A stretch of 64,000 nt of DNA from Apis mellifera (GCF_003254395.2 NC_037645.1:5571406-5635405); one strand, 5' to 3'; numbered from the stretch's first letter, positions 1-12,050 are shown. Made by a program: numbers and translations. Notes: generated from the letters alone by a model not told the origin.

Positions 1-915
1 CATTTGTATCGTGAAGATTCCACGTCCCGGAGCTAAACAAATTGTATTATATTCACCCGGGTGAACAAGTCCACCGTCCAGAGATATCTTCAGAGAGGTC
101 AGAGAGATCAGACAATCTTCCACAGGGAATTCTTACATGGGGTACCCTTATAATTCTGAATCCCAAATCTACCCCATTCTCCCCGCCCCGTCCCTTCTCC
201 GTCTTCCCGTCTTTCTTCCCTCTCGTCCTTACTTACCGTTTCCTTCCTTCGTTTCATAAAAGTTGCAGAGAAATGTCATAAAGGGGGATGCTTCTTGAAC
301 GCTTCTTCCAGCTTTTTAAAAGCTTTCGATTTTGACAAAGCACTTTCGACCTTGTTTTTGCGTCAAAATTGTTTCTTTCAAGAAATATAATATACATATA
401 ATATTGGAGAATTAAAGAGAAGTAAAATTCACTCACCGATTCGACTCGATTTGCAAAGATGATCGATACTTCTTTCCAACGAGAGATATTATACATACGT
501 AATAATTCTGGAACACACTCTGGAGAAATAACTAACTCCATCTTTTTCAGACGGTTAAAAAATAAACAACATCCACAGCCAGCATTCATCGCATTTTATC
601 AAAAGGCTTCATTGTTCGATATATAAATCACGGAGCCGAGTGTCCTCCCCCTTTGTGCCCGGGAATCCCGTAGCAGAAGTGACACATCCGCCGCTTTCTG
701 ACACGTGGCTGTGTTACGCAAATGCAATTCCATTCTGGCACAGTAATCCGTATGTACCGTCACGGTCAGTCGTATTATATACGTATACTGCTGGGGGATC
801 GGGATTGACCCAGTCTTCGTGAACGCATATTCATATGTTAACCACGCCATTAGTGTGGCTGTATTAACATTAATTCCCTATACTCCACCACCACCTATCC
901 CAGAGGTCTGGTCCA

Positions 916-940
916 CCCCTTCCCCCCCTTCCCCCTCCCC
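916..940 (-). other. C-run cluster; G-quadruplex motif on minus strand
   Basis: Four C-runs of 4, 7, 5 and 4 bases (916-919, 922-928, 931-935, 937-940) are separated by 1-2 base spacers. Read on the minus strand this fits the classical G3+N1-7 quadruplex rule with very short loops. Folding in the cell is an inference. Confidence 0.6.
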
Positions 941-1126
941 TGGGCTGGTATCGCGGCGTTAAACACCTATTAGCATCCATTCTGAAAACCGTCGATACCG
1001 TCGAAATATCGTAATTTGACTTACCATTACCGGTTTAAGAGGATTCCTCCCCCCTCTCCCCCTCTCCCTCTCTTTCCTCCCAGCTTTCCAAAGTAATGGA
1101 GGTTACACCGGCAACCTTTTCATGGA

Positions 1127-1146
1127 GGGGAGGGAGGGAGGGAGGG
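1127..1146 (+). other. G-quadruplex motif with single-base loops
   Basis: Five consecutive G-runs (GGGG then four GGG) are each separated by a single A. One-base loops are the most stable class of parallel quadruplex known in vitro. It follows a CT-rich tract (about 1046-1080), so the local strand asymmetry flips within 100 bases. Confidence 0.65.
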
Positions 1147-1990
1147 CAGCGTTACATGCATAAAACGTTGAGCTGGCTAAAAGGCCTTTGAAAAATTCAA
1201 GCCGCATGCCGCGTACCGCGGAATGAATCTAAACGTGGGCCACCAAGAGTTTACTGCTTTTATTGAAACTTTCACGATAAATTCCTCCCCCTCCCCACCC
1301 CCAGGTAGGTAAAAGGATCAGTCTATTTCTTCCCCTCTTATAACTTGATAATTCCTTCGATCCCTGACCGCTTGCCAACAAACTCGCGGCAACTGATTTT
1401 GCCTGATATCCTCCTAAGCTTAGTTCGAACTTGTTAAAAAATTCATGTATCCTTATCATAATCCGTATTATCGTGTCGTGAAGACGCATCGAAGAGGGAG
1501 GGAGAGAGAGCAAGATTTCGTGCGTGTTTCGTTCCCGAATTCTCGTTTCGAGGGACGGTGGCGTTTCGAGGGGGAGGAGGCGAGTGTTGAAGGCGATGAA
1601 TTTTCAATTGGAAGGGGAGAGGGGAAGAGGGGGTAGAAGGTAGAACCGGGCGGAAACGACACCGGGGCTGGCTTAACGGCTATAGACATCGCGAAAGGCG
1701 TAAACCTTTGGAGCCAGCTACCAAGGTTTGCACGCGGCTTATACTAAACGTTAATTTGCATCACATCTGTATGCACCATCGTGCATATCCCCGGCTTACG
1801 CCGAGTACTCCGGGTCTTAATACTTCGTTAATCGCCGTCTATATCTCGCTCCTCCCTCCTCCCGCTGGTACACGCCAGTGCTATGCCTGTTCCTCTCCGT
1901 TTCCGCGCCCCGGACACGTGTGAAACCTCGTAATACGCCGATTGATTCTCAGTTTCTCGTTTCGAATTGACGGTGATCCCCGTCCTTTCT

Positions 1991-2012
1991 ATTTATTATT
2001 ATTATTATTATT
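1991..2012. repeat. (TTA)n microsatellite
   Basis: An ATT/TTA trinucleotide run of about 22 bases. It lies immediately upstream of the six-unit tandem array that starts near 2024. Confidence 0.85.
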
Positions 2013-2023
2013 GTACGTTTTGT

Positions 2024-3340
2024 ATTGTATTTTTATTCAAATCTCGAAGATCTCTTTTTGGTTTTTATGAATTTGTTTTATTCTAATCATTGTACAACTT
2101 TAAAATATTCTCTTCTTCTTTCTATTTTTCTCAATAGTATTCCGATTATGTTATATAATATCGATTGAATTCTAAGTCTTTTCAATCGGTATTGAAAAAT
2201 GTATTGTATGATTGTATTTTGAAATGAGATGATGGAATCGAGAGATTGAATCGAAGATCTCTTTGGGATTTTTTATGAATTTGTTTTATTCTAAAAACTG
2301 TATTAAACTTTAAAATATTCTCTTCTTCTTTTCTCGATCGTATTCTGAATCGTCATGTTCAATTTTAATAGTGATTATTTTGGGAAGCTTCAATCATTAT
2401 ATCGATTGCATTGTAAGCCTTTTCAATCGGTATTGTATGATTGTATTTTGAAATGAGATGATAAAATTGAGAGATCGAATCGAAGATCTCTTTGGGGTTT
2501 TTTATGAATTTGTTTTATTCTAAAAACTGTACAAGTTTAAAATATCCCCTCCTTCTTTCCTCGATCGTATTTCGAATCGTCATGTTCAATTTTAATGATC
2601 GATATTTTGGAAGGCTTCAATCGTTATATTATATTGATTGCATTGTAAGTAAATCTTTTCAATCGGTATTGAAAAATATATACATGATTTTGAAATAAGA
2701 TGATAGAATCGAAGATCTCTTTGGGATTTTTTATGAATTTGTTTTACTCTAATCACTGCACAACTTTAAAATATTCTCTTCTTCTTCCTATTTTCCTCGA
2801 TCATATTCCGATCGTTACATTATATCGATTGTATTGTAAGTCTTTACAATTGATATTGAAAAATGTGTACACGATTGTATTTTGAAATGAGATGATAAAG
2901 TCGAGAGATGGAATCGAAGATCTCTTTGGGATTTTTTATGAATTTGTTTTACTCTAATCACTCTACAACTTTAAAATATTCCCTCCTTGATCGTATTCCA
3001 ATTGTTACATTATATCGATTGCATTTTAAGCCTTTACAATCGATATTGAAAAATGTGTACACGATTGTATTTTGAAATGAGATGATAAAATGACACGAAT
3101 ATGCATGTATTTTTATTCGAATCGAAGATCTCTTTTTTATAAATTTTACTCTAATCACTGTACAACTTTAAAATATTCCCTCCTTTCTATTTTCGTCGAT
3201 CGTATTCCAAATCGTCATGTTCAATTTTAATGATGTAACAAATATATATATATATATACACGTGAAAAATGATTTTGGGAGGCTTCACTATTACATCGAT
3301 TGCAAGTGTTCCAATCGATATCGAAAAACGTGTACACGAT
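2024..3340. repeat. Six-unit degenerate tandem array, ~207/229 bp period
   Basis: The landmark TCGAAGATCTCTTT (or a close variant) recurs at 2044, 2251, 2480, 2709, 2914 and 3122, so unit lengths are 207, 229, 229, 205 and 208, with a last unit of about 219. Each unit continues with a conserved TTTATGAATTTGTTTTA block, ACTTTAAAATATTC, a CT-rich stretch, a TATATCGATTG block and GTATTTTGAAATGAGATGAT. Units 2, 3 and 6 carry an extra segment (GTCATGTTCAATTTTAAT through AGGCTTCA); units 1, 4 and 5 lack it. Unit 6 also contains an (AT)n insertion at 3242-3258. Short open frames at 2492-2698 and 2700-2885 give similar peptides only because they read the same repeat. It does not match a satellite family I can name. 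Confidence 0.92.
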
Positions 3341-4480
3341 TTAATCGAGTCTTCGCGTGATCCTTCACCGTTCCCTTCTCATTAAATGTTATTCGTTACT
3401 TTGCTCCCTCGAATATTGAAGTTTGTCGACACGCCGGGGATCGGAAAGAATTAAACTCGTTCGCACAGTGGGAAACGGGATCGGTATTTACCCGGCGCGC
3501 ACACGGAAGATTGGAAGTTTGAAATTTACTGGCAACTAGATGCTCCCCGCTTTGAACCGAGTTCTTCGAGCGTGACGACCCCATTAAAATCCCCGGCTTT
3601 CGAAAGAAATATGCAAATCGTGGACCCGCGTTAAACTATTTAAAACTTCCTCGCGAGAATTCGATGCCTTCGGATTCGTTTCCTTTTCTTTCCTTCTTTT
3701 CACTTCCTTATATTTTACACGCGTTTCCCTTTACGGAAATTCGTCGAGGTATAAATTCGCTGACGGAACCCTTCTCGTCTCCCCTCGTTTCAACGGATCG
3801 AATGGTTAATCCAATCGGAAGTTGAACCGCCGAGTATCGTTTCTTTGGCCGAGAAGAAGACTTCCTCATCGTTTACGGTGATAAATTTTAAATATGTGGA
3901 TCGATTTCGAATGAACTTGTTGAACTTTGATTGAAATTATCCCGCGAGGAATTAATTAGAAATAGTTTTCTTTTCCTTTGAATTTCTTGAAAAATGATTC
4001 TCTTCGAAGAATAAATATAATATCATTATTAGAAGAATAAAACAGACCTAATTCAATTACCTATAAGTGATCAATAATTCCATCGTTGAGATCCTATGAA
4101 ATTTTATATTTAAAAAGAAAATTCTTCGATTAAAAGAAAAAATTGATATCGACTAACCATTGTTACCCAACGTCACTTAAAAATTTCCAAAAATCGATCG
4201 TTTCCACGCGATTGATCATCTCGAAATACACCATATTTTCCCCCAAACATTTCCCCCGATCCATTTTTGTCGTTAAACTGGATAATTCAGCCCGAACGAG
4301 CATCGATCGGGGTTTCGAAACGACTCATCAACCGTCGAGACGGCGGAAATGTTCAAAGACGATTTTCCGCTCGCTTCGCGGTTCGCACTTGGATGCGACA
4401 CGACGCGCCTCGATCGGCAATCCGTGTTGGCAAACCGACGACGAGACTCCGTTGCACTTTCAGCCGCGCGTCCAAAGAGT

Positions 4481-4516
4481 TCTTCCTCCTCCTCCTCCTC
4501 CTCTTCCTCCTCTTCT
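4481..4516. repeat. (CCT)n imperfect microsatellite
   Basis: TTCCTCC-type trinucleotide repeat with one CTT interruption. It makes poly-Leu or poly-Pro in overlapping frames, which is why open frames here look long. Confidence 0.8.
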
Positions 4517-4660
4517 AGCCCCCTCTAATCGATCGTTTATTTCCTGTTTCCCTCCTTCTGTCCGAAAAGTGCACTCAGACGGAAGCGGACAACGCGCGAT
4601 ATCGATGCCGGTAGATCAAAGCCCGCATCCTACCGCGAAACTCTGGAAGAGATAGAGAGA

Positions 4661-4694
4661 ATGTATGCGTGTGCGTGTATGTGTGTCTGTGTAC
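4661..4694. repeat. Imperfect (GT)n tract
   Basis: Alternating purine-pyrimidine GT/GC/AT sequence (ATGTATGCGTGTGCG and onward). This composition can adopt Z-DNA, but the run is interrupted. Confidence 0.7.
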
Positions 4695-4862
4695 GAATAT
4701 ATGCCTATGTTGGAACCCATCAAACCGACGTCCCATCTGGAGAAAATGCGGCTACGAAAATGTGACGCCTTCTTCTCCTCGCGATATTTTTATATTTCAT
4801 TCCTCGAAAAAAATATTCGAATGGAGCTGTGACGTCACTCGAATTGATTAAATATTATTAAG

Positions 4863-5092
4863 TAACTTTTGTTTTTGAAATATTTCCTTTTTCTCTCGCG
4901 TCAAATTGTTGAGTCGTCGTCCCAAGTTTTTCGAAATATTTTTTTTTCTCTGTCAAATTGCCGAACCAGTGCAAATTTTTTTGAAATTTTTGTTTCCCAC
5001 GTAAAATTGTCGAAGCGTTGTTTAATTTGATCAATTTGGAAATCGATGGAATTTTTGCAAGTTTTTTTGAAATTTTCCTTCGACCGTTGCTT
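4863..5092. repeat. Degenerate T-rich tandem repeat, about 50-85 bp units
   Basis: An AAGTTTTT-GAAATWTTT core followed by a CGTCAAATTG-like block recurs with units starting near 4863, 4924, 4973 and 5060. The units are clearly diverged, and T-run length explains part of the similarity. I am moderately sure it is a decayed tandem duplication rather than plain low complexity. Confidence 0.45.
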
Positions 5093-6772
5093 AATTTTCA
5101 ATTTGATATAATTATCGATGTAAGTTTCATTCAACGTTTAAATTATTTTAATACCGGGAAAGCACGAGCTAAAATTATTGGATGTATTTGATTAAATTGC
5201 CTGAATATTGTTCGATATTGAACCTTAATATACCTCGATGGATTTTTGCCAACTTAAAAAAATTGGAGGGGGAGAAAAAAAATCCATCGTGCACTCTTGT
5301 GACTCTACTATAGATTTTGGAATTCTAAAAATTAAAACGATAAAATTTTATCGCGCAGAAAGAGAAGCGACGTAGTTGCAATTTCCGGGGGTTACAAGAT
5401 CGATAAAAAAAAAAATTTCCAAATAATTTGTAATATCAAAAATTTCACAATTTCGTGTCTTATTATTATCATTATTTACAACTATCAACGATTCAAGCGC
5501 GTAACAACGATCGTCATTCGCTCGTCATCAACATCCCTGTTACCTTGCTGCCACGCGTACTTGTATCGACACGTACGATTTTACGTACACATTGTATAAA
5601 ATAATTCCAATTCTCTTTACTCTCATTATTCAGCCTGCGTACGTGAAAATGTCAACGGGTCGCTCATTAAACCATTTCACAGAGGGGGAGGGAAACAACG
5701 ATAGGAAGGAATAATAGCTGCGACGCATTTATAGGCAAAATATTCGCCGTCGTTATCGGTGCACGATTGTTATCATTAAGTGAAACTAGCGGAATATATA
5801 TTAACATTAACATCAAAATACGAATACGTCGATGATCGTTTCGTAAAATTTAACTCGTTGAACGAGCAATGATTATTATTACTTCGATAAAAGCGTTTCC
5901 CTTAATCCACCATTTCAAGTGGTATTTAATGTGATAAATATGTAAAAACGAATTACATTACACTCGTACATTACGTGCGAGGATATAAAAGATTTTCATT
6001 CGTATACGAAAATGGCAAGGGTAGATGTGTCAGGGATGCTGCGAAAGTGGATCACAAACGCGTCGCGCAAACACACATTTGCATTCATAATTCAACGGGG
6101 GTAATGGATTGATAGTCTTGTCGTTAATGAATGATATCCGCGGAAGTTCCTGTGTGACGGTAGGAACACGGAACGCGTCCAGTATTCCGGCTAATAATTG
6201 GCGAATTATCAGCGACGAGCATCCCTGCAAATGCAATTGAGCAAGGGACGTCCCGGCAAACCTCTCGTGAAAACTCGTGAACGAACGCTCGTCGTGTTTC
6301 GGGAATTAGACCAGCTTCGAAACTTGGTAAAATTTCTCCAAAAACGATCCGTAATGACAAAAGTTCGACACGTTATATTTACATATAACAAAATGTAACA
6401 CGAGAGAAGCGTTATTAAATTAAGGCAATCGTGGTCGAAAATGGAAAAAAGATTATGTGAACGTGAATTTCGAGTCATGAACAGACACAAACGGAAAATC
6501 GTTCAAAAGGAAAACATTCGAATAAAAATAGATTAAATCTATTCCAAAAACGGAGCGATAACTGCCAGTTATCTGGACAACTAGTAGTACGAACGAGTTA
6601 TGATCAGACGAATTTACAAGCATCGCACCTGTTAGAATAAAAAAAAAAGACTCTCAGAGAGCGATCAGGAGGTACATCAACTTGTTCCAAGGATAAAATG
6701 GGAAGGGTAAATAAATTGGTCTTAAGCCGAAGTCAAAGTTTCCTCGGCAAACCAATTAAGAAAGTTAGGGAA
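5093..6772. other. Non-coding stretch
   Basis: AT-rich with scattered GC-balanced islands (about 5500-5760 and 6000-6330). Overlapping frames on both strands between 6030 and 6490 are open for 66-93 codons, including 6124-6360 (-), whose translation is not low complexity but matches nothing I know. No splice-flanked exon structure is evident. Confidence 0.5.
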
Positions 6773-6784
6773 CCGGCCGGCCGG
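6773..6784. other. 12-bp perfect palindrome CCGGCCGGCCGG
   Basis: A self-complementary GC-only 12-mer within otherwise mixed sequence. Short perfect GC palindromes are rare in AT-rich DNA, but no factor is assigned. Confidence 0.7.
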
Positions 6785-6894
6785 GTCCACTTCGCGGCTT
6801 GCTTTGGTTTTTCGATTGGAGAGCTTCGTGGTTCCAGTGTACCTTAACTTCGTAAGCTCATAAAAAATTCATGGTTGACTTTCGGCGAGTTGCC

Positions 6895-6943
6895 GAGGAG
6901 GGGATGAGAGAGAGGGAGAGAGAGTGAGTGGAGGAGGAGAAGG
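6895..6943. repeat. Polypurine GA/GGA tract
   Basis: About 49 bases of G and A with only three T interruptions, containing several GAGAG pentamers. GAGAG is the core site of GAGA factor (Trl) in insects; binding here is an inference. Confidence 0.7.
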
Positions 6944-7408
6944 ATTGATTATCCTCTTTAAAGTTGGGCCAATTTCGCGACGGAAAGAACGGCGCCTAAC
7001 TAATAACCCCATCCTATTATATATAACCTATTAATTCGAAATCAGCATGGTTGGGAAGCAAACGGTCCGGTGATGATCGCGATCTCGCGAAATACACGCG
7101 ATTTCACGAGAGATTTCGGATTCTCGCGAAATGGAAATCGGCTAATTTGACGTTAAACAGTGGAAAATCCGCTTGTTACCCCGTGGGTGGATACAGGGTA
7201 GTAGGGTGGAGATGCCCGGATGCGAGAGATGTAACTCGTTCGTTTACAGAATCGTCGGCGGAATCGACAACCGGCGACCGGGTTTAATTCCGTTAGACGA
7301 ATTTCCCGTTTGATTGGTGCTAATTTCACGGGGATCTATAATGTCTCCTGTTGGGCATCGGCCACCCCGACACCCGGCCAACGCGATTCGTGGCGTTCCA
7401 ATCGATTC

Positions 7409-7431
7409 GGGGAGGGGAGGGGAAGGGAGGG
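7409..7431 (+). other. G-quadruplex motif
   Basis: G-runs of 4, 4, 4, 3 and 3 are separated by A or AA (7409-7412, 7414-7417, 7419-7422, 7425-7427, 7429-7431). This fits the quadruplex rule with 1-2 base loops. Confidence 0.65.
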
Positions 7432-7523
7432 ATGCAAATCAACGGCGGCGGGAAGCATCATGCCCTGACTAAATTCTATCTAGATAAATCCGTGGATACC
7501 GAGGCACCGCCGTGACGAGACAG

Positions 7524-7549
7524 TTATATATATATGTGTGTGTGTATAC
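7524..7549. repeat. (TA)n(TG)n compound microsatellite
   Basis: TATATATATA passes directly into GTGTGTGTGTATA. Confidence 0.85.
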
Positions 7550-9146
7550 ATCGGGACGGAATACGGCAACCAATTAACCAAAATCACTCGAAATGTTTTA
7601 TGGATGCACGGTGGGCAACGGTGGATAGGAAAGCTCGTTCTATTTGACTATTTATGCTTTATAACATCCGTTTGTCAAGTGAATTCCATAGAGTTTCCAT
7701 AAAGGTACTACTTGGTTGAATATCAATTCGGGATCGCAGGAAATTTTGGAAATTTGCGAATATAACGTAATTGAATATCTTTTGATGAAGAGGATTAATT
7801 CATTAAGTATTTAATAGCTTTCTCTGTAATAGAATCGCTTCGATTAAACATATTACAATATATATTTATGCGTACATACGTATTCTTAACGTTGTTATAC
7901 GTTGCTAGATTATTCTTGTATGAAACTTTCATTTAGGAGAGCTTTCAAATTTAACACCAGTTATTATTTCAAGTTATTTTCAATCTTCGATCGAACAAAA
8001 TTCGCTCAACTTTCCAATCATTTTTCCCTTGGAGGGGCCTCCATCCTCTTATCATCGAGCAAAGATTATCGAAAGAGCGCCGTTTCGAAAAACGTGTTTC
8101 GGTCCCCTTAACTTCGGATCGATCCACGTTGACAGAAGCTTTTAAACGTTAGATCCATCCACGCGCGGGGGTCATTCACGTGGAATGTTCAATCTTCGCC
8201 GGACGAAGATGGAGGAGGGGGAGGGAAAAAAGATGGTGGCTCGCGTGTTGCGTCATTATTTGGCCGGTATGAATATAATTCATATCGACGGCTTCGACAC
8301 GTTCGGCTGAGGAAAAAGTTGCAAAAGCTTTTTCAAACGCCCTGACACCGCTATCGCGTTTTACTTATTATCGTCTTTATTAAGCGTGTTCTACGAAGTG
8401 AATCTGCCAGCATCATCCGTCATCGTGCTCGACTTTCCTCCCTCCCCGGTCCATTATTCGAAAAGTAAGTAATACAAGGTATACAATATAGATGCATCGA
8501 ATATTATCGAGTGGTGGATAAAATTATTATCTTAAGGAATCTTTAATCTCTTTTCTTTAAATAGAAGATCATTCTTTTCAATTCAAGTCACTTAAATCAA
8601 GTCACTCGCACTTATTCATCCGATTCCAAAAATTATTCAAGCTTTTCCACGAGAACGATACACCTTTAAGGAAGGGGAGGGTCGTTAAAAAGGTTGCTGG
8701 GACATTCTGTTGGCAATATCGGATAAATGCGTTCCCAGGCCAGTTCGAACGAGAAGTTTCAGTTAACCGTCCCCTCCATCCACAGCGACCATTGTTCTTC
8801 GCCCAATAATGCGCGCATGGCGGACAATCATGTCACAATGCGACATAATGGGCGAAAAGGACCTAAGTGCAGCCAGCGCGGGGGGTATGCATCCGTGAGC
8901 ACGGCCGACGACCGTAAAAGCTGGTGAATTCGAGGATCGTAAAGACGATAAGCGTCTTTCGTTAAACTGCCTCGTCCTGATGCGCCTCCGCCTCAATCGT
9001 CCTTTAATGCTCGCCGCGATTTCAATGGATGGCGGGGGCAAAATATTACGACGGTGATCGTTAAAAGCTGCTTATGCATTATTCGGGGACGAAATCTCGG
9101 ATCAAAAATCGTATGCTGCGTCCGTCAAATGATCTTGAAATTTATA
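7550..9146. other. Non-coding stretch with a GC-balanced candidate regulatory block
   Basis: 7550-8640 is AT-rich to mixed with nothing recognised. The part from about 8640 to 9080 is repeat-poor and GC-balanced, open on both strands (8727-8927 + and 8763-9041 -), and contains CGCGCATGGCGG and CACAATG-type motifs. This looks more like a regulatory module than an exon, but conservation could not be examined. Confidence 0.45.
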
Positions 9147-9281
9147 TGGATTTCCATCAATTCCATTTTTTCCATGCCTTTATACAATAGTGCAAATCGT
9201 TTATAACAGTGTTTAGTGGATTTCCACCAATTTTTTCCATGCCTTTATACAATGGTGCAAATCGTTTATAACAGTGTTTAG
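9147..9281. repeat. Two-copy tandem duplication, 70/65 bp
   Basis: Copy 1 (9147-9216) and copy 2 (9217-9281) both start TGGATTTCCA and end AACAGTGTTTAG. They differ by two substitutions and a 5-base gap (ATTCC present in copy 1 only). The near-identity indicates a recent local duplication. Confidence 0.95.
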
Positions 9282-10080
9282 TAGATCGATCGATGACGAG
9301 TTTTATATCAGTTATTAATAAATTACGTGTGAATATTCATTGAAATATGTATATATATTTTCTTTAAATAGTGAAGTTGATGATTCTTCTCCGAGCATCG
9401 AAGGACTATCCGTTTATATATCCCAAAATCCGCTTGTCTAAAAAAGATGTCAAAATCAGAAGTTGTCGAAGTTCGAAACACTTTTGGAAGAAGGGTGGAA
9501 ATTTGAATAAAACTTCGTCCTCGACTCGCCCTTCATGCTGGCCGAGGATTCTCGAATCTTTCGTCATTCTACTTGGCGAGAATCGTCGGGCGATATTCGA
9601 TGACAACCGGTGCTCGTTATTGGCGCGTACTCGAGAGATACGTATAAAGCCAGGAGAAGAGATAGAGAGAGAGGAGAGGTTCGGAGAGAACAAGCGATAG
9701 GACCCTTTGGACCAGAGACCATGCTAATGAACTTGGCCTGCCATTATCTAAACTGCAGCCAGTACGCCACTTCGGCCGACCCTCCATCGAACTAGGAATA
9801 ACTACCGCTCGCCCGATGCCCTGCCATCTCCGCCTCTTATCCACCCCCGGGATCCATTGTCCCTTCGATATAATGCTGATTGCTCCGAACCGCCCGAATT
9901 TTCGGCGGCGGCAATCAACAAACTTCTGCCCTCTTAACGAACGGCCACTTTCGTTTCCGCCAGTTTTCAACCTACAATTGTACGCGTGGCAAAGTTAGTT
10001 TCGATTTAATTATTGGCTCGTCGTCGAATTTTCGGATCTGAACTCTTCCTCCAGATTTTTCACGACGAAGATGTATGTTA
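9282..10080. other. Non-coding stretch
   Basis: AT-rich to about 9400, then GC-balanced to about 9990. Opposing frames at 9371-9700 (+) and 9617-9970 (-) overlap and show no domain. The part from about 9700 to 9970 is free of simple repeats and is a weak regulatory-module candidate. Confidence 0.45.
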
Positions 10081-10114
10081 TTATATATATATATATATAT
10101 ATGTGTGTATATAT
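10081..10114. repeat. (TA)n microsatellite with GTGTG interruption
   Basis: About 20 bases of TA, then GTGTGTATATATTA. Confidence 0.88.
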
Positions 10115-11924
10115 TATGGTTTAAGAAATGGAAAGATAAACTATTTGCGATACTCGTAGATTACGATCAGATAAGTTAAATAAGACGACTACTCGAACAA
10201 ATGGAATAGTTATATTCGAAAGAGAGAGAGATATTTTCCACGTTACGGTCTTATTACTTTCTCGTCGCAAACAAAATCTTCGTCCCCCATGTTTTAAACT
10301 AATTTAACTTTCTTGCTCCCGAGTTCTTGCTTATCCGAACTGAAATTCTATAACTCCTAGATAGATTCCTTACTTGCTCAGCCTCCCATTATCGTGTCTG
10401 ACCGAATAGGAAGGGGCGAGTTGAAAGAAGGAATACCTGAACGAATCGCATCTTCCTCATTTTCTGATAATACAAAATTTCAAACCTGAATAACAAATAC
10501 GTAGAAGCTCCATCGACACTTCGATAAATTCTTCACTCCCTCTCCGTCTTTCATTCGTCATTTCATTCCTATCCCGTAAAAAGTGTCGCTTTTTGATCAA
10601 AACCACGCGAGAACGTTATTCATTTGAATAATCACTGTTCCATCCTGTACAGCATCCTGTTAAACGAGAAAGAAAAAATATATTTCTTTTCCTAAAGGAC
10701 GCTCTTTTCCTAAAATCGCAACCCCTGCTTGTTACAGAGGAGGGGGAAGGGGGAGATCCGCGGGATCAGACGCGCGCATCGACCACGCGCTACGTGAAAT
10801 TTCCGGTCATGGCTTCCGGTCTAATTGAAGCTAATTGAAAATCGATCTCTCGACTGGGCTCGGTCTACGGGTCCCGTCCGCTATAACTTGGCCCCACTCG
10901 GCCTATGACTAACGGATTATCGAAGTATGCAAATGCGTGGCGGCGGCTCGTGCGAATCGGTTCATCGATCGAGCGAGCCGAGAATTAATAAACCAACCTC
11001 CCCCCCTTTTCGAAAATTTTATCCGATGGGGAGAGGATAAGGGGTTACGTTTAAAGATCTCGAAGAAATCGAGGTGTTGTACGCGCGCATGTACGTTAAA
11101 GAGAAAATGGGGAAAATTTATGAAAACTCCATTCTCTCGCCCGTTCCATTCATTCCTCTTGTAATTCCTCTCCTCCCTCCCCTTCTGGTTTAATCCATTT
11201 CCGCGTAAAAGCTGGAAAATGAGATTTTTCAGACGGAATTAAAACGGCAGCAATGGAGGAAGAGACGCGAAAATCTCGAGATCGAACGATGCGATGGTCG
11301 AATCCTTCTCCTCCTCCATTCGGGGAAAACTCCATGGAATTGTTGTTGTTGTTGTACGCGGGGAAAATATTATCACGGGGGAAGGGAAGGGGGTCATGTT
11401 TATTGTTTTTCAATGGGACGTGATAAATTGTGTTGCATTAATGGCCCCATTAAATCCTAAATACGGAAATCATAAACTGGGGAACGCGGCGCGGAAAATA
11501 GTCGATGGGCGCATAGATATTAATATTCATGCATTATTACTCGCGCTTGATTCGCGCGATTTATCGACGTCGTAACCCGTTAACGGCCGCTTTGTTATTC
11601 TTGTTAATACTGATAAAAACTAATGGAACGTATTTACCAGCGTTCCATTCCGTTCGGCGTCCCAACGACAACAACAACCCTGTTCGATTCATCTGAGAGG
11701 GAGAGAGGAGGGGAAGGGACAGGAGACTTGTGCGAGCGAGAGAACGCCGTATAAATCTGTAATAAAACCTATAATAACTCGACGATTTGTAAAATGATAA
11801 TTTAACCCCGCGTTTATTCCTCGATACCACCCCTTTCTGCTCCTCTCTCTCTCCGTAAAATTCACAATTCGGTGGATACGAAAGGGAAGGAAGGTTTGTG
11901 AATCAAGGTGAAAGAAGAAGGCCG
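10115..11924. other. Non-coding stretch with a candidate regulatory block
   Basis: AT-rich to about 10720. The block 10745-10990 is GC-balanced and carries two AATTGAAGCTAATTGAA-type homeodomain sites and an exact POU octamer ATGCAAAT at 10927-10934. A (GTT)n run lies at 11341-11355. No open frame over 95 codons and no RNA gene is seen. Confidence 0.45.
10927..10934 (+). promoter_or_regulatory. POU octamer ATGCAAAT
   Basis: An exact match to the canonical octamer bound by POU-domain factors. It sits in a GC-balanced, repeat-free stretch. The same 8-mer also occurs near 16313 and 42431, so a single site is weak evidence by itself. Confidence 0.3.
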
Positions 11925-11927
11925 AGC

Positions 11928-11965
11928 AAAGGAGGGGGAAAGGGAAAGAAAAGGAAGGAGAAGAG
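11928..11965. repeat. Polypurine tract
   Basis: An uninterrupted run of 38 purines (G/A) on the plus strand. Such tracts can form intramolecular triplex (H-DNA), depending on mirror symmetry, which is only partial here. Confidence 0.75.
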
Positions 11966-12019
11966 TTGCCATTGCGTGACGGGCAATATTCATATCCGAG
12001 CGAGTTTTAAAAAAAATTA

Positions 12020-12047
12020 GGAGGAAGGAGGAGGAGGAGGAGGAAGG
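12020..12047. repeat. (GGA)n microsatellite
   Basis: GGA trinucleotide repeat with one AGG phase shift. It ends four bases before the palindromic E-box GACACGTGTC (12051-12060). Confidence 0.85.
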
Positions 12048-12050
12048 CGG

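Larger units (their letters stand above)
1..1990. other. Non-coding stretch with C-rich and G-rich tracts
   Basis: No gene is recognised. All open frames are under 100 codons and overlap one another on both strands, as chance frames do. The block alternates between AT-rich sequence (280-560) and GC-richer sequence with pyrimidine tracts (about 895-1080) and purine tracts (about 1490-1640). It holds two G-quadruplex-type runs listed separately. Two E-boxes (CACGTG) lie near 701 and 1915. Nothing else stands out. Confidence 0.6.
3341..4862. other. Non-coding stretch
   Basis: GC-balanced sequence (3350-3870) grades into AT-rich sequence (3880-4150) and then a GC-richer block (4260-4640). The 170-codon open frame at 4143-4655 runs through the CCT repeat and has no recognisable domain, so I do not call it a gene. 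No RNA gene is seen. Confidence 0.55.

Noticed and set aside
2492..2885. Two similar small peptides as a paralogous small-protein pair
   Set aside because: Both come from consecutive units of the tandem array and are not kept in frame in other units.
2024..3340. Known bee satellite (such as the AluI or AvaI families)
   Set aside because: The unit length of about 205-229 bp does not fit the roughly 176-bp and 547-bp units I recall for those families, and only six diverged units are present.
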